From: Hyalella azteca
Lineage: Eukaryota > Arthropoda > Malacostraca > Amphipoda > Hyalellidae
DNA length: 64,000 nucleotides
Assembly: GCF_000764305.2 (NCBI RefSeq)
Contig: NW_025943805.1
Location: 179,466-243,465 of the forward strand
Reading direction: 5' to 3'
Part shown: positions 12,450-23,918 of the stretch, piece after piece
Position numbering within the stretch: position 1 is the stretch's first letter
Layout of the letters: every line of letters starts with the position of its first letter
The notes under the pieces: model-generated
What the model was told of the DNA's origin: nothing
The model's database searches: none
What the model saw: only the letters and a program-made list of their open reading frames with translations
Program-made: the position numbers and the translations under genes

Positions 12450-15400
12450 CTGCGTCATTACTACTGATTGCTATTCAGTAATATTAAGCAACGAGACGGG
12501 CGAAAAAAATTATTCAGTGGCTCACGAACATACTGAAAATTTTGGCCAATCGATCGAGTCACGGAAAAAGTCTTCAGTTAGTAGGAGTTCTCGCCTTGAA
12601 GGCCGAGATGTTCCAGGAGATGTGGTTTGATCGACGCAAGATAAATTGAGGTCGATGCGGGCCAACAAAATTTTCTTGGCCAAAGTGAGAGATGCGATAG
12701 AGACCTGCCAACTGGTATTGTCGCATCCAAACTTTTTCTGAAAGTGATGGGTATTCGACCAAAGCTTGTATTTTTAATTGATTGCAATCGCATACGTGCC
12801 TTAAAAGAATTTAATAAATAAACATACCTACTGCAAGTTGTACCTACAATTTTACTATCTAGTGACAGGATTTATCAGGACTAAAACCACCACGTCAACA
12901 GGTTTCCAAGTATTTTGTATTTACTTGGGTGATTATTGTCGTCCGCGATTTTTAATTTTTTGCCAAACGCTGTACGTTGGAAATGAAAAGTAATCAAGTC
13001 ATTAAAATGGAATGAAACTCGATTGGAAGACATTCGCGGCAGTGCTACAGGGGCTCAATTTGTCGCATTGAGCTCAATTATCAGAAGGAGACACTGATAC
13101 GACACGGCCATCACTGACTAATTGATGGCACTTGCGTGAAATAAGACGCCTTAGGCCGGCCTTTCTCCTGTATTATTGATGATGGAAACTCATTTCGAAA
13201 TAAATAATCTCGAGTTTGGTCTCTGAAATGAAACGATTTTTTTTACCAATTGTCGCTCACATTGATCGAAGTTGCTTGATGTGGCATAGCTTAGATTAGA
13301 TGCTCGAAATATACGAAATTAGGTGGAGTGTAAATGCTAGGCGGATCATATAAAATGTAGTCTATAACTTATAAACTCTATGGATTAGAAAATATACAAA
13401 GAATTTACTACCACTTCCATAGGTTTCATGTCGGGGAAAATTATTATTATAATATCGAGTTAGCAAATTTTCAGCGAAGCCACAGAATTCGTTTCAAAAC
13501 ATTTATTTAATCTAGGACCTACACTCCCTATTGAAAAATAAATTTTCCAACCTGCACTTTAAGCAAAGAAAATTGATGGGGGAATGTGTGTGAGAAATGT
13601 AACTGATTCTCCTTGATAAAAGAATTAGTTTGAAAGGCTGCGAGCCACAGGCCAGTCAGCCATCTGCTACTTGGGCTTGTGCAAGAACACTTTGGACGCA
13701 CGTTACACATCTGTTGGAGATGCAATTCAAGCCATGCTATGGCACACAATAAATGGGCTGAATAAACTGTGGGTAACAGATGTTTCAAACGAGATTGCCA
13801 TGGCAACAAGTGACGATCCGTAGGACAACCATAACCACTGCATAGTTTAGACATGTTTATATTTTTTCATGAGGCGTCTTTTGAAAAAAAAGACTAGCAT
13901 GTTAAAATTTACGAATCGAGATACTGGAATTGAATTTAAATTAGAAACGATGAATTATTCACGGTGAGGGCACACAGTTTTTTTTAACCAGTGTAAATTA
14001 AGGATAAGGATACAGCCTGTAACACAATAAAAAAGAACAAAATTATGGAATTTCCTGCCATCAAATATTATCCTTGAATATAGCAGGGAACTGAAATAAT
14101 AACTTGAAGCAAACGAACGACCAGCCGATCGGTGGACCCAAATTATACGGCTTCCACTTCCTCCGGATGATCGCCCTCTCTACTTGTAATAATCACGTCT
14201 AATATTGCCGCTGATCACAACACAGCACACGAAAATTTCACGCTTCGCACGAATGAGACAACGACGATAAAAAGCCTCGACCCGTCGACGGCCTGTGACT
14301 TCTGAATTACCGATAGATTTTGACCTTGAAAAAAACTATTCGGTAATTCAGTACCTTAACAATTGGATCAGGCTTAGTTCATAAAATAATTATTGACAGA
14401 AATATTTTCACTATATCCTGACTAAAGCATCGAGCGAGAATGAAAAATCGCTTGAATAACGTATAAATTTCAAAAATGTATGAAGAAAGTCTAAAATGTG
14501 GAAATATTTAAATGTTAATTATGTTTCTGAAATGATTGGAAACTCTAAAAATATATATATTTCACAGAGAGCATAAAATGAGACGATCTGGCGTCAAGGA
14601 TTAGAAATAAAAAGACGTCCCGCAGCATTTCCTTTTCACCCTACCTACCGCCGGTAGCTAACAATTCATTTCCTTAATTGTCCGCTCTGTGAGCTTCTCT
14701 TCAGTATCCCAGATGTTCCAGGGTCATTTCAGCACAACCTTTTCCTTGGAAATTACTGCAATAAAAAATGCTGGGAGACAACATTTTCAATTAAAGTGCT
14801 ATGAAATTTAGAGCACTTCTGATGAACTGTACATTCAAGATCTACCTGATTAAGTTTGTTAAAAACTCTAATAATTTCTTCAGAAGCTTTACTCGGTGCA
14901 AACGAATATGGAGCTGGGTTTTCTCAAGCAAATTTTTCGGTTGATTAATTATACCTAAAAACAGCAATAAAATCGAAAGTAACGACTTAATACATTGATG
15001 ATAACATGTTGCGCATCAATCGAAGTACTGCGCAACCTTCGCACTGACGAGCCAATGTAGAGGTAATCATAATGAGGAGTTGAAAACGCTTTTCCTTAAT
15101 GCAAGATCATCTGATTTGCATGGAATCAGATGCGGCAACACGAAACAAAGAACCGCAAAAAGTGTGAGTAAAAACGGAGACAGGAAGTTCGTAGTTGCGC
15201 AACGTGGTGGGAGTAGCGTCGTGAGAACAACTATTGGTCTACCAATGCTCGTAAAAATCCTGGAAGTGGTTGATGTTAATTAAGATGAAGTCGTTCCAAT
15301 TATTGATGACAATAAAATTTCATTCCAATTATTCAAGTCATTCCAAGAAATGTACAATCCGGTATTAGCCATGCAACTGAAGAAGTTTCTAGTCGTCTTA

Positions 15401-18400
15401 TTAAAGTAACTACAGTACGTTCCAAATAATTCTATCCGGAGAAAAATCCAAATAAACTGTTGACCAAAGAAGTAAGACTTTAGGAAGTTTATTAAAAAAA
15501 TTGATTCAACCTCCAACAGTAGATCACTAAATGAAATTCGAGTTGGAAAATAAGTCATCGGCTTGGAAACTTAGGAATTCAAAAAATTTTAGCACACATA
15601 AATATTGGGATAGACCAGCAAATTGTGAAAAATTACGAGAGTAGAAAGTTAAACTGGAATGTTATTTGGTATGGCACCCTATGAGACAATTTTTGGTTTT
15701 CTAGGCACGGATTTGGCAAGCAAAACAATGGACTTGTGTCGGTATTTAGGAAGCCTAAGCTGCATAAATAGAATTAAAAAGGGAACTATGGCATTTAAAT
15801 AGGATTTCATAGAAACAAGTCTGGACCGCAACTCTGATGTTCTTCTCGATAGGCGTAGGCTTGGGTAGATCCAATGCAGGTGTTGTTATGGGCAGGTCAA
15901 AATAATACGGCTTGGTTTTGGGGGCTTAGAAATGCACCTGTGGGCTAGTTTTTCATACTGGCTTCAAATTTGGACGTATTTTTGCTACTGGAATTATTAG
16001 ACGTGTAAATACTCAAGTTCAAAATTCTATGTCACATTGTTCTGCTTTTTGTCTAGTTTAGAGATGAATACATCTTCAACTCCAAACATGGCAAAATAAT
16101 GATATAACGTAACTCATGAAACCCGTACGATTTGCATCGTAGGCCTATGCCTTAGTTGTACACTTGCTGAGGATATATTAATTTTAAAAATTAAGGTCGG
16201 CAACAAAAAATTATTCAAGACAGTTAGTCCTAAAATAAAACTTATTTTAAATCAAATTAACAGACACTTTCTGGTAAACATAAAAAGTAAGTCGGAGCAA
16301 ATTATCTACCTAAAGAATATAACCAATAACCGTACCAATATGACAGCATCAGACGAATTTGGTGTAAGCGGTAAAAATTTAACACAAATGCTTTGGTTCT
16401 AAACAAGGCCTCTTCACTCTTCAGGCTTACGGTTTTTGAGAGTCGACAGGGCTGAGCAAAAAAGGTTGTTTAGTCACGGCTTGTCTGGACAGCCCTGATA
16501 TACGACCATCACCGTGGGCTGGCCTCTACAAGTGTAGCAAAGGCATAATGAATTCTGCTGGAGAAATTTGCTTAATGGAGGAGGATCGCTATCATTTCAT
16601 ATCCGTGACGGCCAAAAACAAGTTTAAATTTGTTGATAAACTTGTTGGCTTATCAGATAAAAGATAGATTTTTCAACACAGGACTGAACTAGAATATGTT
16701 GGAAAATGAATAATTATTCATTCAGGAATTATTTATTTATTCGAATTAATGAGAGATTGATATGGTTACTTAAAATTCGGTGTACTGTAAATATTTACAG
16801 CCACTCGTAATGTTTTTGCATTAGCTTCACATTTCTTAACATTTGAATCCCTTAGAAGTGCAGGTATATTTCTGGAACGGCTTTCCTAAGTTGTTTCATA
16901 TGGCTAGATTGAAGCTATAGGATGAGCCGGAATTGCAAACAATAACCCGTTCCTAGAACTAAAGTTGATCGATGACGATAAATTTCATGGTCTCCGTATG
17001 CGAGATGCCAGAACTTGCTTGAGAACATTCCGGAAAAAGGGCAATGAGTCAACATTACACGCATGTCAATGATCATAGCATGAAGCTTCAAACCTATTAG
17101 GTTTGTGACTCCGCACCGAGGTAGGCGAAAGCTCAGTCTATGCAAATCAGGAACCTGGGATTGTGGAGACTACAACGCTTGTAAAGTACCGATCTCGGGA
17201 TAGAAAATCCATAGTGTGACTAAATTTTCACCGAAATTTAATATCATGAATATTTCTTAGTGTCCAATACCAAAAATTCGAAAGTCATTTCACAAATTTA
17301 AAAGAATATATCTATGTAAACGCAAATAACGACATCACTGCAACTTTCCTTTTTTTTCATTTAACTATAACCACTCAATTTTACCTCACGCACTAAAAAA
17401 AATGACCATCTTGGCTTGCTTTGGGTTGGATCGTAGACTCAAAACCCAGGTGCACCTAACCCAAAAAGCTGGAAAACCGCCTGACCGCGGGAGGCCCCGG
17501 GCACATACAGATGCTTCGGCCACCCGCCAACCATGGAAACTCTAACATCTTGATGAATCGATGCTTGTTTGTTTCTTTTGAAACACTGACACGGATGTTA
17601 AAAAATTATTGCTACAAAAGGAGACGTGAAACCACGGTACTTCAAGGCACATACACAGGTTATGAGGACTTGAAGAGAATTGATATTTATACGTTTTTAA
17701 ATACTGGCGGATCCAGCAATGAAATTGATTCAAAACACCAGGTTTAACAAGTTTCCGACACGAGACAAGTTTCAAATTGCAATTATTGGAACGAAATTCA
17801 AAGTAATACTGAGCGGCATAAACGTACTAGCAGACCGCCAGAGTTGACTGGAAAAGCGTCAACTGGTTCCATAAGTCATTATTCTTAATCACGTAACGAA
17901 GGAGGAATGAGGAGTGGATGCTCGAGTTGTTTTTAGGAATTCGAAGTTCAGTCGAGCATGAGGTCGGCTGGCCGGCGAATGAGCAGAGATGGCGAGAAAT
18001 GCCGTACCGAGACAAGATGACCACTTCTTATAGAGTGAACAGAGATTTACTTACTACGTAGAATGACATGGATGAAGAAATAAAATGTTAGCAACATGTA
18101 GAGGTTTCAAGGCTGTTGATTTGAAGCATTTCAATGAAGTTATCATTTTTCGTGATGTGAAGATTCACGAAAAATCGATTCACGATTTTTTTCTCATCTA
18201 AAAATTAGATGAGAATAATGCATAATTAATTTCAAATTTGCAAATTTTTACTAGGTAAGCCACATCCATCAAACAAATAAATTAGAATTCATTATGTGAA
18301 TACCTAATTGACTTTTTTGAGATGCTACATCCCGCCTACGGGTACTCGACGTAAAGGGCTCACTCTTGACAGGAATGGTAGTGACAGTTCGTAACGCTTC

Positions 18401-19397
18401 AGCTTGATTAAAGAACAAAAAAGGTAATTGAAAAGTGACATTTTGATGGATGATCTCACCATACATTCGAGAACTATGCAAAGTATGGCAGCTCTGAAGA
18501 TCCATTCAGAGCATGGCTTTCAGGTAAAAAATGAAAAAGGGGGCAAAAAAGAGCCACAGACGAAAACGAAGCAGCCACGTCGCTTCAAGCGGTGTATATT
18601 ATAATTATTATTAGCACTGAGCATTACATAGGTAAGTATTAAACGGGGCAGCTACATTCTAATTCCAACGCATGAACAAAACAAAAATATTTCGACATAG
18701 CTCAGGTACATTACAAAAGCAATAGCTAGCGTCGACCACCACACGCGAAGTAGAGAAATTCCGTGGGTTAATAATTACTCCAGCGACGGCCGCTTGAGGC
18801 TTGGCAGAGGTGTGAGAGAGGAACAAAAGATGGCCATTTAAGGGATTACCTAAGCTAACACTTCACCGAACCATAACTCAATGGAAAGAATGGATAAACA
18901 GCCTTCACTTTTACCAAGGACAGCCCAAAGAATTTTGCCATTTAGAGAGACCTAAGAAAACTAAGTTTTGGTCTACACTCTACAGTATAGCTCAGCAGGC
19001 TTTGCAGTTCGCTTGAAAGCGAATCTGGGATAATCCCAAAAGGTTTAAATTGATCCATGTCTAAGAAGTTCGCTTCATTCACTGTAATTTACTTTACCAA
19101 CATAGTTTACTTTTCAAGAGTAAACAATTTGTTCATTGACTAACTTTTGAACGGGTTTAAATACCTCGAAAATAAATGGAATTCTTTTTTATACGATAAG
19201 GTTAATTTGGATCTCAATTGATTCAGTCACCAGTGAGTGAGAAAATTATAAAATACTGCGCTTATACAATCGAGATTTCCTCTATTCTGCAGGATGTGAT
19301 GTTGTGATCACATGCACGCATGCCAAAGTTTAGGGAACTTAACACGTGTGTAGCTAACGAGAAAGATTGTTAAGTTAGGAAATTCAGAAAACTGAAT
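12450..19397. other. noncoding stretch, possible intron of the CLCA-like gene
   Basis: If the CLCA-like exon at 20.8 kb is real, this stretch lies downstream of it on the minus strand and should hold intron and later exons. I looked for the expected next exon (a region resembling A-S-x-x-L-Y-x-A-T-x-x-R followed by an I-L-I-P-x-x-W segment) and did not find it. Small inverted repeats occur, for example ctcatcta/tagatgag at 18193-18213. Confidence 0.4.
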
Positions 19398-19477
19398 AAG
19401 AGCTTGCCAATTAATTAATACCAAAGTATGAATATATAAGAGCTCGTCAATTAATTAATACCAAAGTATGAATATAT
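19398..19477 (+). repeat. tandem duplication of a 40-bp unit
   Basis: The unit at 19398-19437 is repeated at 19438-19477 with only two or three changes. The block AATTAATTAATACCAAAGTA is identical in both. This is a recent local duplication in noncoding DNA. Confidence 0.85.
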
Positions 19478-20763
19478 TCAGACAATTATTGGTAACAACT
19501 GTGCTAGTGAGAAATGGTGCTTTTTACCCGTAGATTATTGAGGATGCGTTCCATGATAATAAGAACAAAACTAGTAGAGGGGGTATCCAGCAGAACCAAA
19601 CCAAGTTTGCTCAGCGTGATATTAGCAGCAAAGCTAAAACATATTTGTAGTGGAAGCCATTTAGATGAATAGTGGAAGCCATATTCCATAGTGGAAGCCA
19701 TATTAGATGAATACATAAAAGGCTGCAAATGCCTCACATGTACAGTATATTCAGAAATTAAATTGTAATGAGTCAGTGTCTGAAGTAAAATATTAAAATG
19801 AAGAGGTCAACATATTTTTAATAGATTAAGCTTAAATAGAAATTGTCGACTTTTCGTATCGACTTTCGCGAAAAAATTTTCATTGGTCACCGAAAATTAA
19901 AAAAATGCGATAAGTACGGAATTCCATCTAATTGATCAATGAGAAGCGTTCGTTCCAAAAGGAGGAAAAGTGTTCAAAACAAAATGTTACTACAAGCTTG
20001 TATGCTTATTCACAGCACACATCTATTGCGCTTTCAAGTGACCGACCAAGAAAAACAAATAGAATTTAGGCCTAAAGTTAAAAGCCTTATAAAGTGATCG
20101 GTCGAATCAGACGTGCCCACGAACTTCACGCCTCCTATTCTGGATGTTGTTGGTGATCGTAAAATAAACTCTAGTTAGGATACATAGAAGTCCCGGTAAA
20201 ACTCGTGGTATTTTCATTCCCCTACTTGGTTAATAGACGCTCAATGTGAATCACCTTTGCAGCGTACGTGAGCTGCGAGCAAAACTAAACAGTGCAAGAA
20301 ATGCCCAAGACGGATGTTCGACATCTGAAGAGTTTATAAGACATCTTTCCGAAGTCGCTGCTGGAAGAAATGTTAATGAAACATGAATTTTTGAGTCAAG
20401 TTTTGGAGAAATAAGTAGACGGATTATAGTTATTTTTCAGGGTATAAAGGAGCAAAGATGAAATCACTGTTCATCTACACTTTGTGGATGCATGGCGTAG
20501 AATCTCAATGAGATTTGAAAGCTTTGTCGGGGCCACAATTAAGGTAAATTTCAACCGAGCTTGCCACTTGCCCGCTTTAAAGGAAGAATGAGGATTTCTT
20601 ATAATTAGAAGAGGTGTTATCAGAGTGCTCAGGTTTATAGCAAATCACAAAATGAAAAGGTACAAATCTCCACAATTCACAAAACTATAAGAAATATATT
20701 GATTGCGATTATTGCGACATACTAAATGAATCTGACAGAAAGACACAAAAATTAAGATCTCAC

Positions 20764-20943
20764 CTCTAGTCCAATCAAAACTTCTTGGCACAGCGAGACC
20801 GGCAGATCTTCTTCAATTGCAACTACCACTCCTTCGTAGCCACTCTCCCGCAGTGTCACTCCAGTCTGTCGCCGACACATCACTACAGATCGCGAAATAA
20901 GTAATAAAAAACATACCAATAAACTCGACTTGAGAGAAGCCAT
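20764..20943 (-). CDS. CLCA-family protein, first coding exon (partial gene)
   Basis: This is the first coding exon of a calcium-activated chloride channel regulator-like gene. CLCA proteins are secreted or membrane-attached metalloprotease/VWA proteins that modulate chloride conductance. The exon encodes 60 residues from ATG at 20943. Residues 1-23 are basic then strongly hydrophobic (LLVCFLLLIS), a typical signal peptide. Residues 35-48 read GYEGVVVAIEEDLP, which matches the hallmark GYEG[IV]VVAI[DE]xx[VL]P near the N-terminus of the CLCA domain. The exon stops at GAG followed by GTGAGA on the minus strand (intron begins 20763), in phase 0, close to where vertebrate CLCA exon 1 ends. G is at codon position 1 in roughly a third of codons. 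Later exons, including the HExxH-like protease motif and the VWA domain, would lie at lower coordinates; none was identified, so the gene could be incomplete or have a long first intron. A TTG codon six codons upstream is in frame, but ATG is the natural start. Confidence 0.78.
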
Positions 20944-21028
20944 TGTCAGTGAGAAATACAAGGATGTCAGTGCTGAAATTCAAAGATGAACACTAGGAAA
21001 TACCAGTTCGGATCAACGTCGTCTAAGT

Positions 21029-21037
21029 TATTTAATA
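21029..21037 (-). promoter_or_regulatory. possible TATA-like box upstream of the CLCA-like exon
   Basis: TATTAAATA on the minus strand lies about 90 bases before the ATG at 20943, a suitable distance for a short 5' UTR. A TTTGAATTTCAG string at about 20973-20984 could instead be a splice acceptor for a 5' UTR intron, which would put the promoter farther right. The two readings cannot be separated from sequence alone. Confidence 0.25.
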
Positions 21038-22242
21038 TCACGCATGTTTCCGCGAACTCCTTCGACACAAGTCAGGTCTGGTACTCCTACACTGTTATTG
21101 ATGTTATGGGACTAATCGCATACGCGTCTAAACTCCAACGTAAACCCTAAGGGCATACAAGCGTGCGGTGGTAAGGTTCTCTCACGCGGTCAAGAGCTTC
21201 ACGCACGTACATACAACCTCCACACAGGCTCGGAGTAAACTGAGGCTGCCACCAGAATCCGACCTGCGGTCGGTCCGCAACCACAGATTTGCTCTCAAGA
21301 TTTGGTGTACGACAACTGCTGCTATCGAGGCGCTCTTTTTGACTTGACACGCACTGCTGACGTAAAATAAATGTTGCACCTATGCTGCCAGATTCTACTT
21401 GTGATTGACTAGTTATTTTTTCAATTGCGATTCCTTGGAGAATCATGGAGAAAGCAATTATTTTTTATTTCTAAATGGGCTCGTGAAGGCTGCATATCGA
21501 AGTATAGAAGTTATGAAAAAGATGTTATGAATTTGATGTAATTTTAACTAAAAAAATATGTATCCCAAAATCGGTCATAGCGATAGTTATTAATAATCGA
21601 TTCTGATCGGTCCTTCTGCAAAAGAAGGAAAATTAGTCTAATAATAGTCACGCAATGAGTAACGCTTATGAGACAGAATTGCAAGTTAAAATATAATCTC
21701 AAATCCCCGGAGCAATTTAAAAAAGGGGTTTCTTCTGTGCTTTCGCCATTTTTTATTTTGACACTGCACTATTAATTAATAAAATAGAATTTTCCAGTTC
21801 CGAATACATTTCTGTCATCTCAATAAATTAGTTATTGTCATCAAAAGATTTATTATATAATTTTAAGTCAACATTTTCCTTAAACGAGATTGGTTGATCA
21901 TTAACCTTCTAAATTTACATATTATTAATAAAAGAAACCGTCTGAAATTTGTGTGAGTGCTTTTTGCAATGATATCGAATAAGTGACGAATATCATTCAT
22001 AATTCTGAAGCGATGTGAATGAAACCAAGCGCATTCTTAAAATTGTAAACACTCCGCGTCGTGATTTTGCTTGCACTTTTGGTCCGTTTGCAACTAAATC
22101 GGTAAAAGGCAAATTTCTGTAACTCGATCCTTGAAGATTAGTTGCTCCTGGCAACGCAATAAGAAGTAATTTACTGCTTATATTGCGGTATTTTTAGCGC
22201 ATTTTCTCATTTATGGAAAAAATGCACTATTGTGCTCGCCAT

Positions 22243-22268
22243 GTCCGTCTGTCTGTCCGTCCGTCCGT
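22243..22268 (+). repeat. GTCC/GTCT tetranucleotide microsatellite
   Basis: About six tandem copies of GTCCGTCT-type tetramers are embedded in sequence starting near 22195 with ATTTTCTCATTTATGG. Similar arrays are commonly carried inside arthropod interspersed repeats, so a mobile-element origin is likely but unproven. Confidence 0.6.
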
Positions 22269-22560
22269 GACCTCAAGTTATCGTCGACGAGAAAATGCGC
22301 TCTCTGTCACTCACTGACACAGGACTGAACCTAATATAAGGAACCTAATATAACGTCTTCATTTGGATTACAGAATATATTTAGATGTGAGTAAGGCATC
22401 GTTGCTCAGCGGTGTTAAATAAAATATCATTGCACGCAGATCTGTTAAGCATTTTAATGGTTATACGAGTATGAATTTCGACTTTATGAGTTTATTCATC
22501 TGTTATTACTGATAACGGATGTAGGTCATAATTTTATGACGAACTTCATAGTTGAAGGGT

Positions 22561-23147
22561 TTTTGTTATTTCAAAATGGTTCTTGTTATTTCAAAGTGGT
22601 TCTTGTTATTTCAAAGTAGTTCTTGTTATTTCAAAGTAGTTCTAGTTATTTCAAAGTAGTTCTAGTTATTTCGAAATTGTTCCTGTTATTTCAAAATGGT
22701 TCTTGTTATTTCACAGTAGTTCTTGTTATTTCGAAGTAGTTCTTGTTATTTCAAAGTAGTTCTTGTTATTTCAAAGTAGTTCTTGTTATTTCAAAATGGT
22801 TCTTGTTATTTCAAAGTAGTTCTTGTTATTTCAAAGTGGTTCTTGTTATTTCGAAGTAGCTCTTGTTATTTCAAAGTAGTTCTTGTTATTTCAAAGTAGT
22901 TCTAGTTATTTCAAAGTAGTTCTTGTTATTTCAAAGTAGTTCTTGTTATTTCAAAATGGTTCTTGTTATTTCAAAGTAGTTCTTGTTATTTCAAAGTAGT
23001 TCTAGTTATTTAAAAGTAGTTCTTGTTATTTCAAAGTGGTTCTTGTTATTTCAAAGTAGTTCTTGTTATTTCAAAGTGGTTCTTGTTATTTCATAATAGT
23101 TATTGTTATTTTAAAGTAGTTCTTGTTATTTCAAAGTGGTTGTTGTT
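22561..23147 (+). repeat. 20-bp minisatellite, about 29 copies with no indels
   Basis: The consensus unit TTCTTGTTATTTCAAAGTAG is repeated about 29 times. The 20-base phase holds through the entire array. Variation is limited to a few substitutions, mainly AAAGTAG, AAAGTGG, AAAATGG or GAAGTAG at the 3' end of the unit, and TTCTAG for TTCTTG. The array ends abruptly at TGTTGTTGGG. It contains in-frame stops in all readings I checked, so it is not a protein repeat. Confidence 0.95.
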
Positions 23148-23530
23148 GGGTTTCCTAACGAAAAACTCCAGCAAACTTCGGTGAGTAAAAATCTGTCTTC
23201 TCAATGGTCTTAATAGTAGCGACACTCCCCTCGCTTGATCGACATGTTATCAGGACAGCTTCCTGTCCTTATTATACGACCTTCGTCAGAGGAAATACCA
23301 AAGCATTCACCTGTGCAGATATATAATATCCTCTTCTATCATCAGCCTCTTCTCTAATGGATTTTTATTAGGAATTTCAAAGCAAAAACAATACCACAAA
23401 AATTCATCTTATCTTCATAAGAGAAAACGTTTCGGAGTCCAGCTCCATCGTTAAGCAAACAAGTGGATTTTTATTCTCTTATGTATTCAATTTATGCACT
23501 TAAATTAGGTTATATATTTATAAAATAATA
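23148..23530 (-). mobile_element. probable transposable-element remnant with decayed hammerhead-like motif
   Basis: Immediately after the minisatellite is a moderately GC-rich segment unlike its surroundings. It contains a 7-bp stem with a 4-base loop (23252-23269, AGGACAG..CTGTCCT). At about 23433-23452 on the minus strand, GGAG-CTGGA-CTCC is followed by GAAACG, which resembles stem II plus the GAAA box of a hammerhead ribozyme. The first box, expected to be CTGANGA, reads AACGATGG and is degraded. A separate intact CTGACGA is at 23283-23289 on the minus strand, without a matching second box. Hammerhead motifs are known in Penelope-like elements and retrozymes, so an old copy of such an element is a reasonable but weak reading. 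Confidence 0.3.
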
Positions 23531-23918
23531 TGCGTTAAAAAATTACTTTTTACAGACCTCACTTCTCAAGAGGCCAGTGTCTCCGATATTACACATGTAC
23601 AAAGAATTTCTTGTTTTATTTTTAAATATTGAAAAAGATATTTTTACATTTGTTTTAATATATAAAATAATTAATTTTAAAAATGTTTATTCCGTCCCTT
23701 GATTCGAGCATTGTCTCTGACTTTACGCAAGTGTGCAAAATTTCAGATCGATTGGACAGGTAGAAGGGTGTTAAATGTCGATTATAAGATTTTTAGCAGA
23801 CAAACAACAAAAAGTGAAGTAAAAGAGAAGTGTTGTAATAACTAAGTAATTTACCTTTGCAAATAATATACTCTCATCAGCCTCTTCGTTCGATTAATGG
23901 GTTTTTATTATTTTAGGT
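23337..23918 (+). repeat. short direct repeats flanking dispersed element copy 1
   Basis: A motif TCATCAGCCTCTTC followed within 9 bases by TAATGG and TTTTTATTA occurs at about 23337-23370 and again at about 23874-23907, on either side of the dispersed element. This could be remnants of terminal repeats of a larger ~580-bp element, or an older repeat split by insertion. Confidence 0.4.
23531..23842 (+). repeat. ~300-bp dispersed element, copy 1
   Basis: This matches the reverse complement of 41186-41477 along its whole length. Shared blocks in order are AAAAATTACTTTTTA.AGAC, CCAGTGTCTCC, GATGTACAA.GAATTTCT, then an A/T-rich variable middle, then GTGTGCAAAATTTCAGATC, GACAGGTA and AGAAGTGTTGTAATAA. 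The ends agree closely while the AT-rich centre has diverged. No open frame is shared. It is most likely a non-autonomous mobile element. Confidence 0.75.

Noticed and set aside
20281..20400. Possible exon 2 of the CLCA-like gene after an ATTTCTTCCAG acceptor on minus
   Set aside because: In the required phase it stops after eight codons, and no reading resembles the next CLCA segment.
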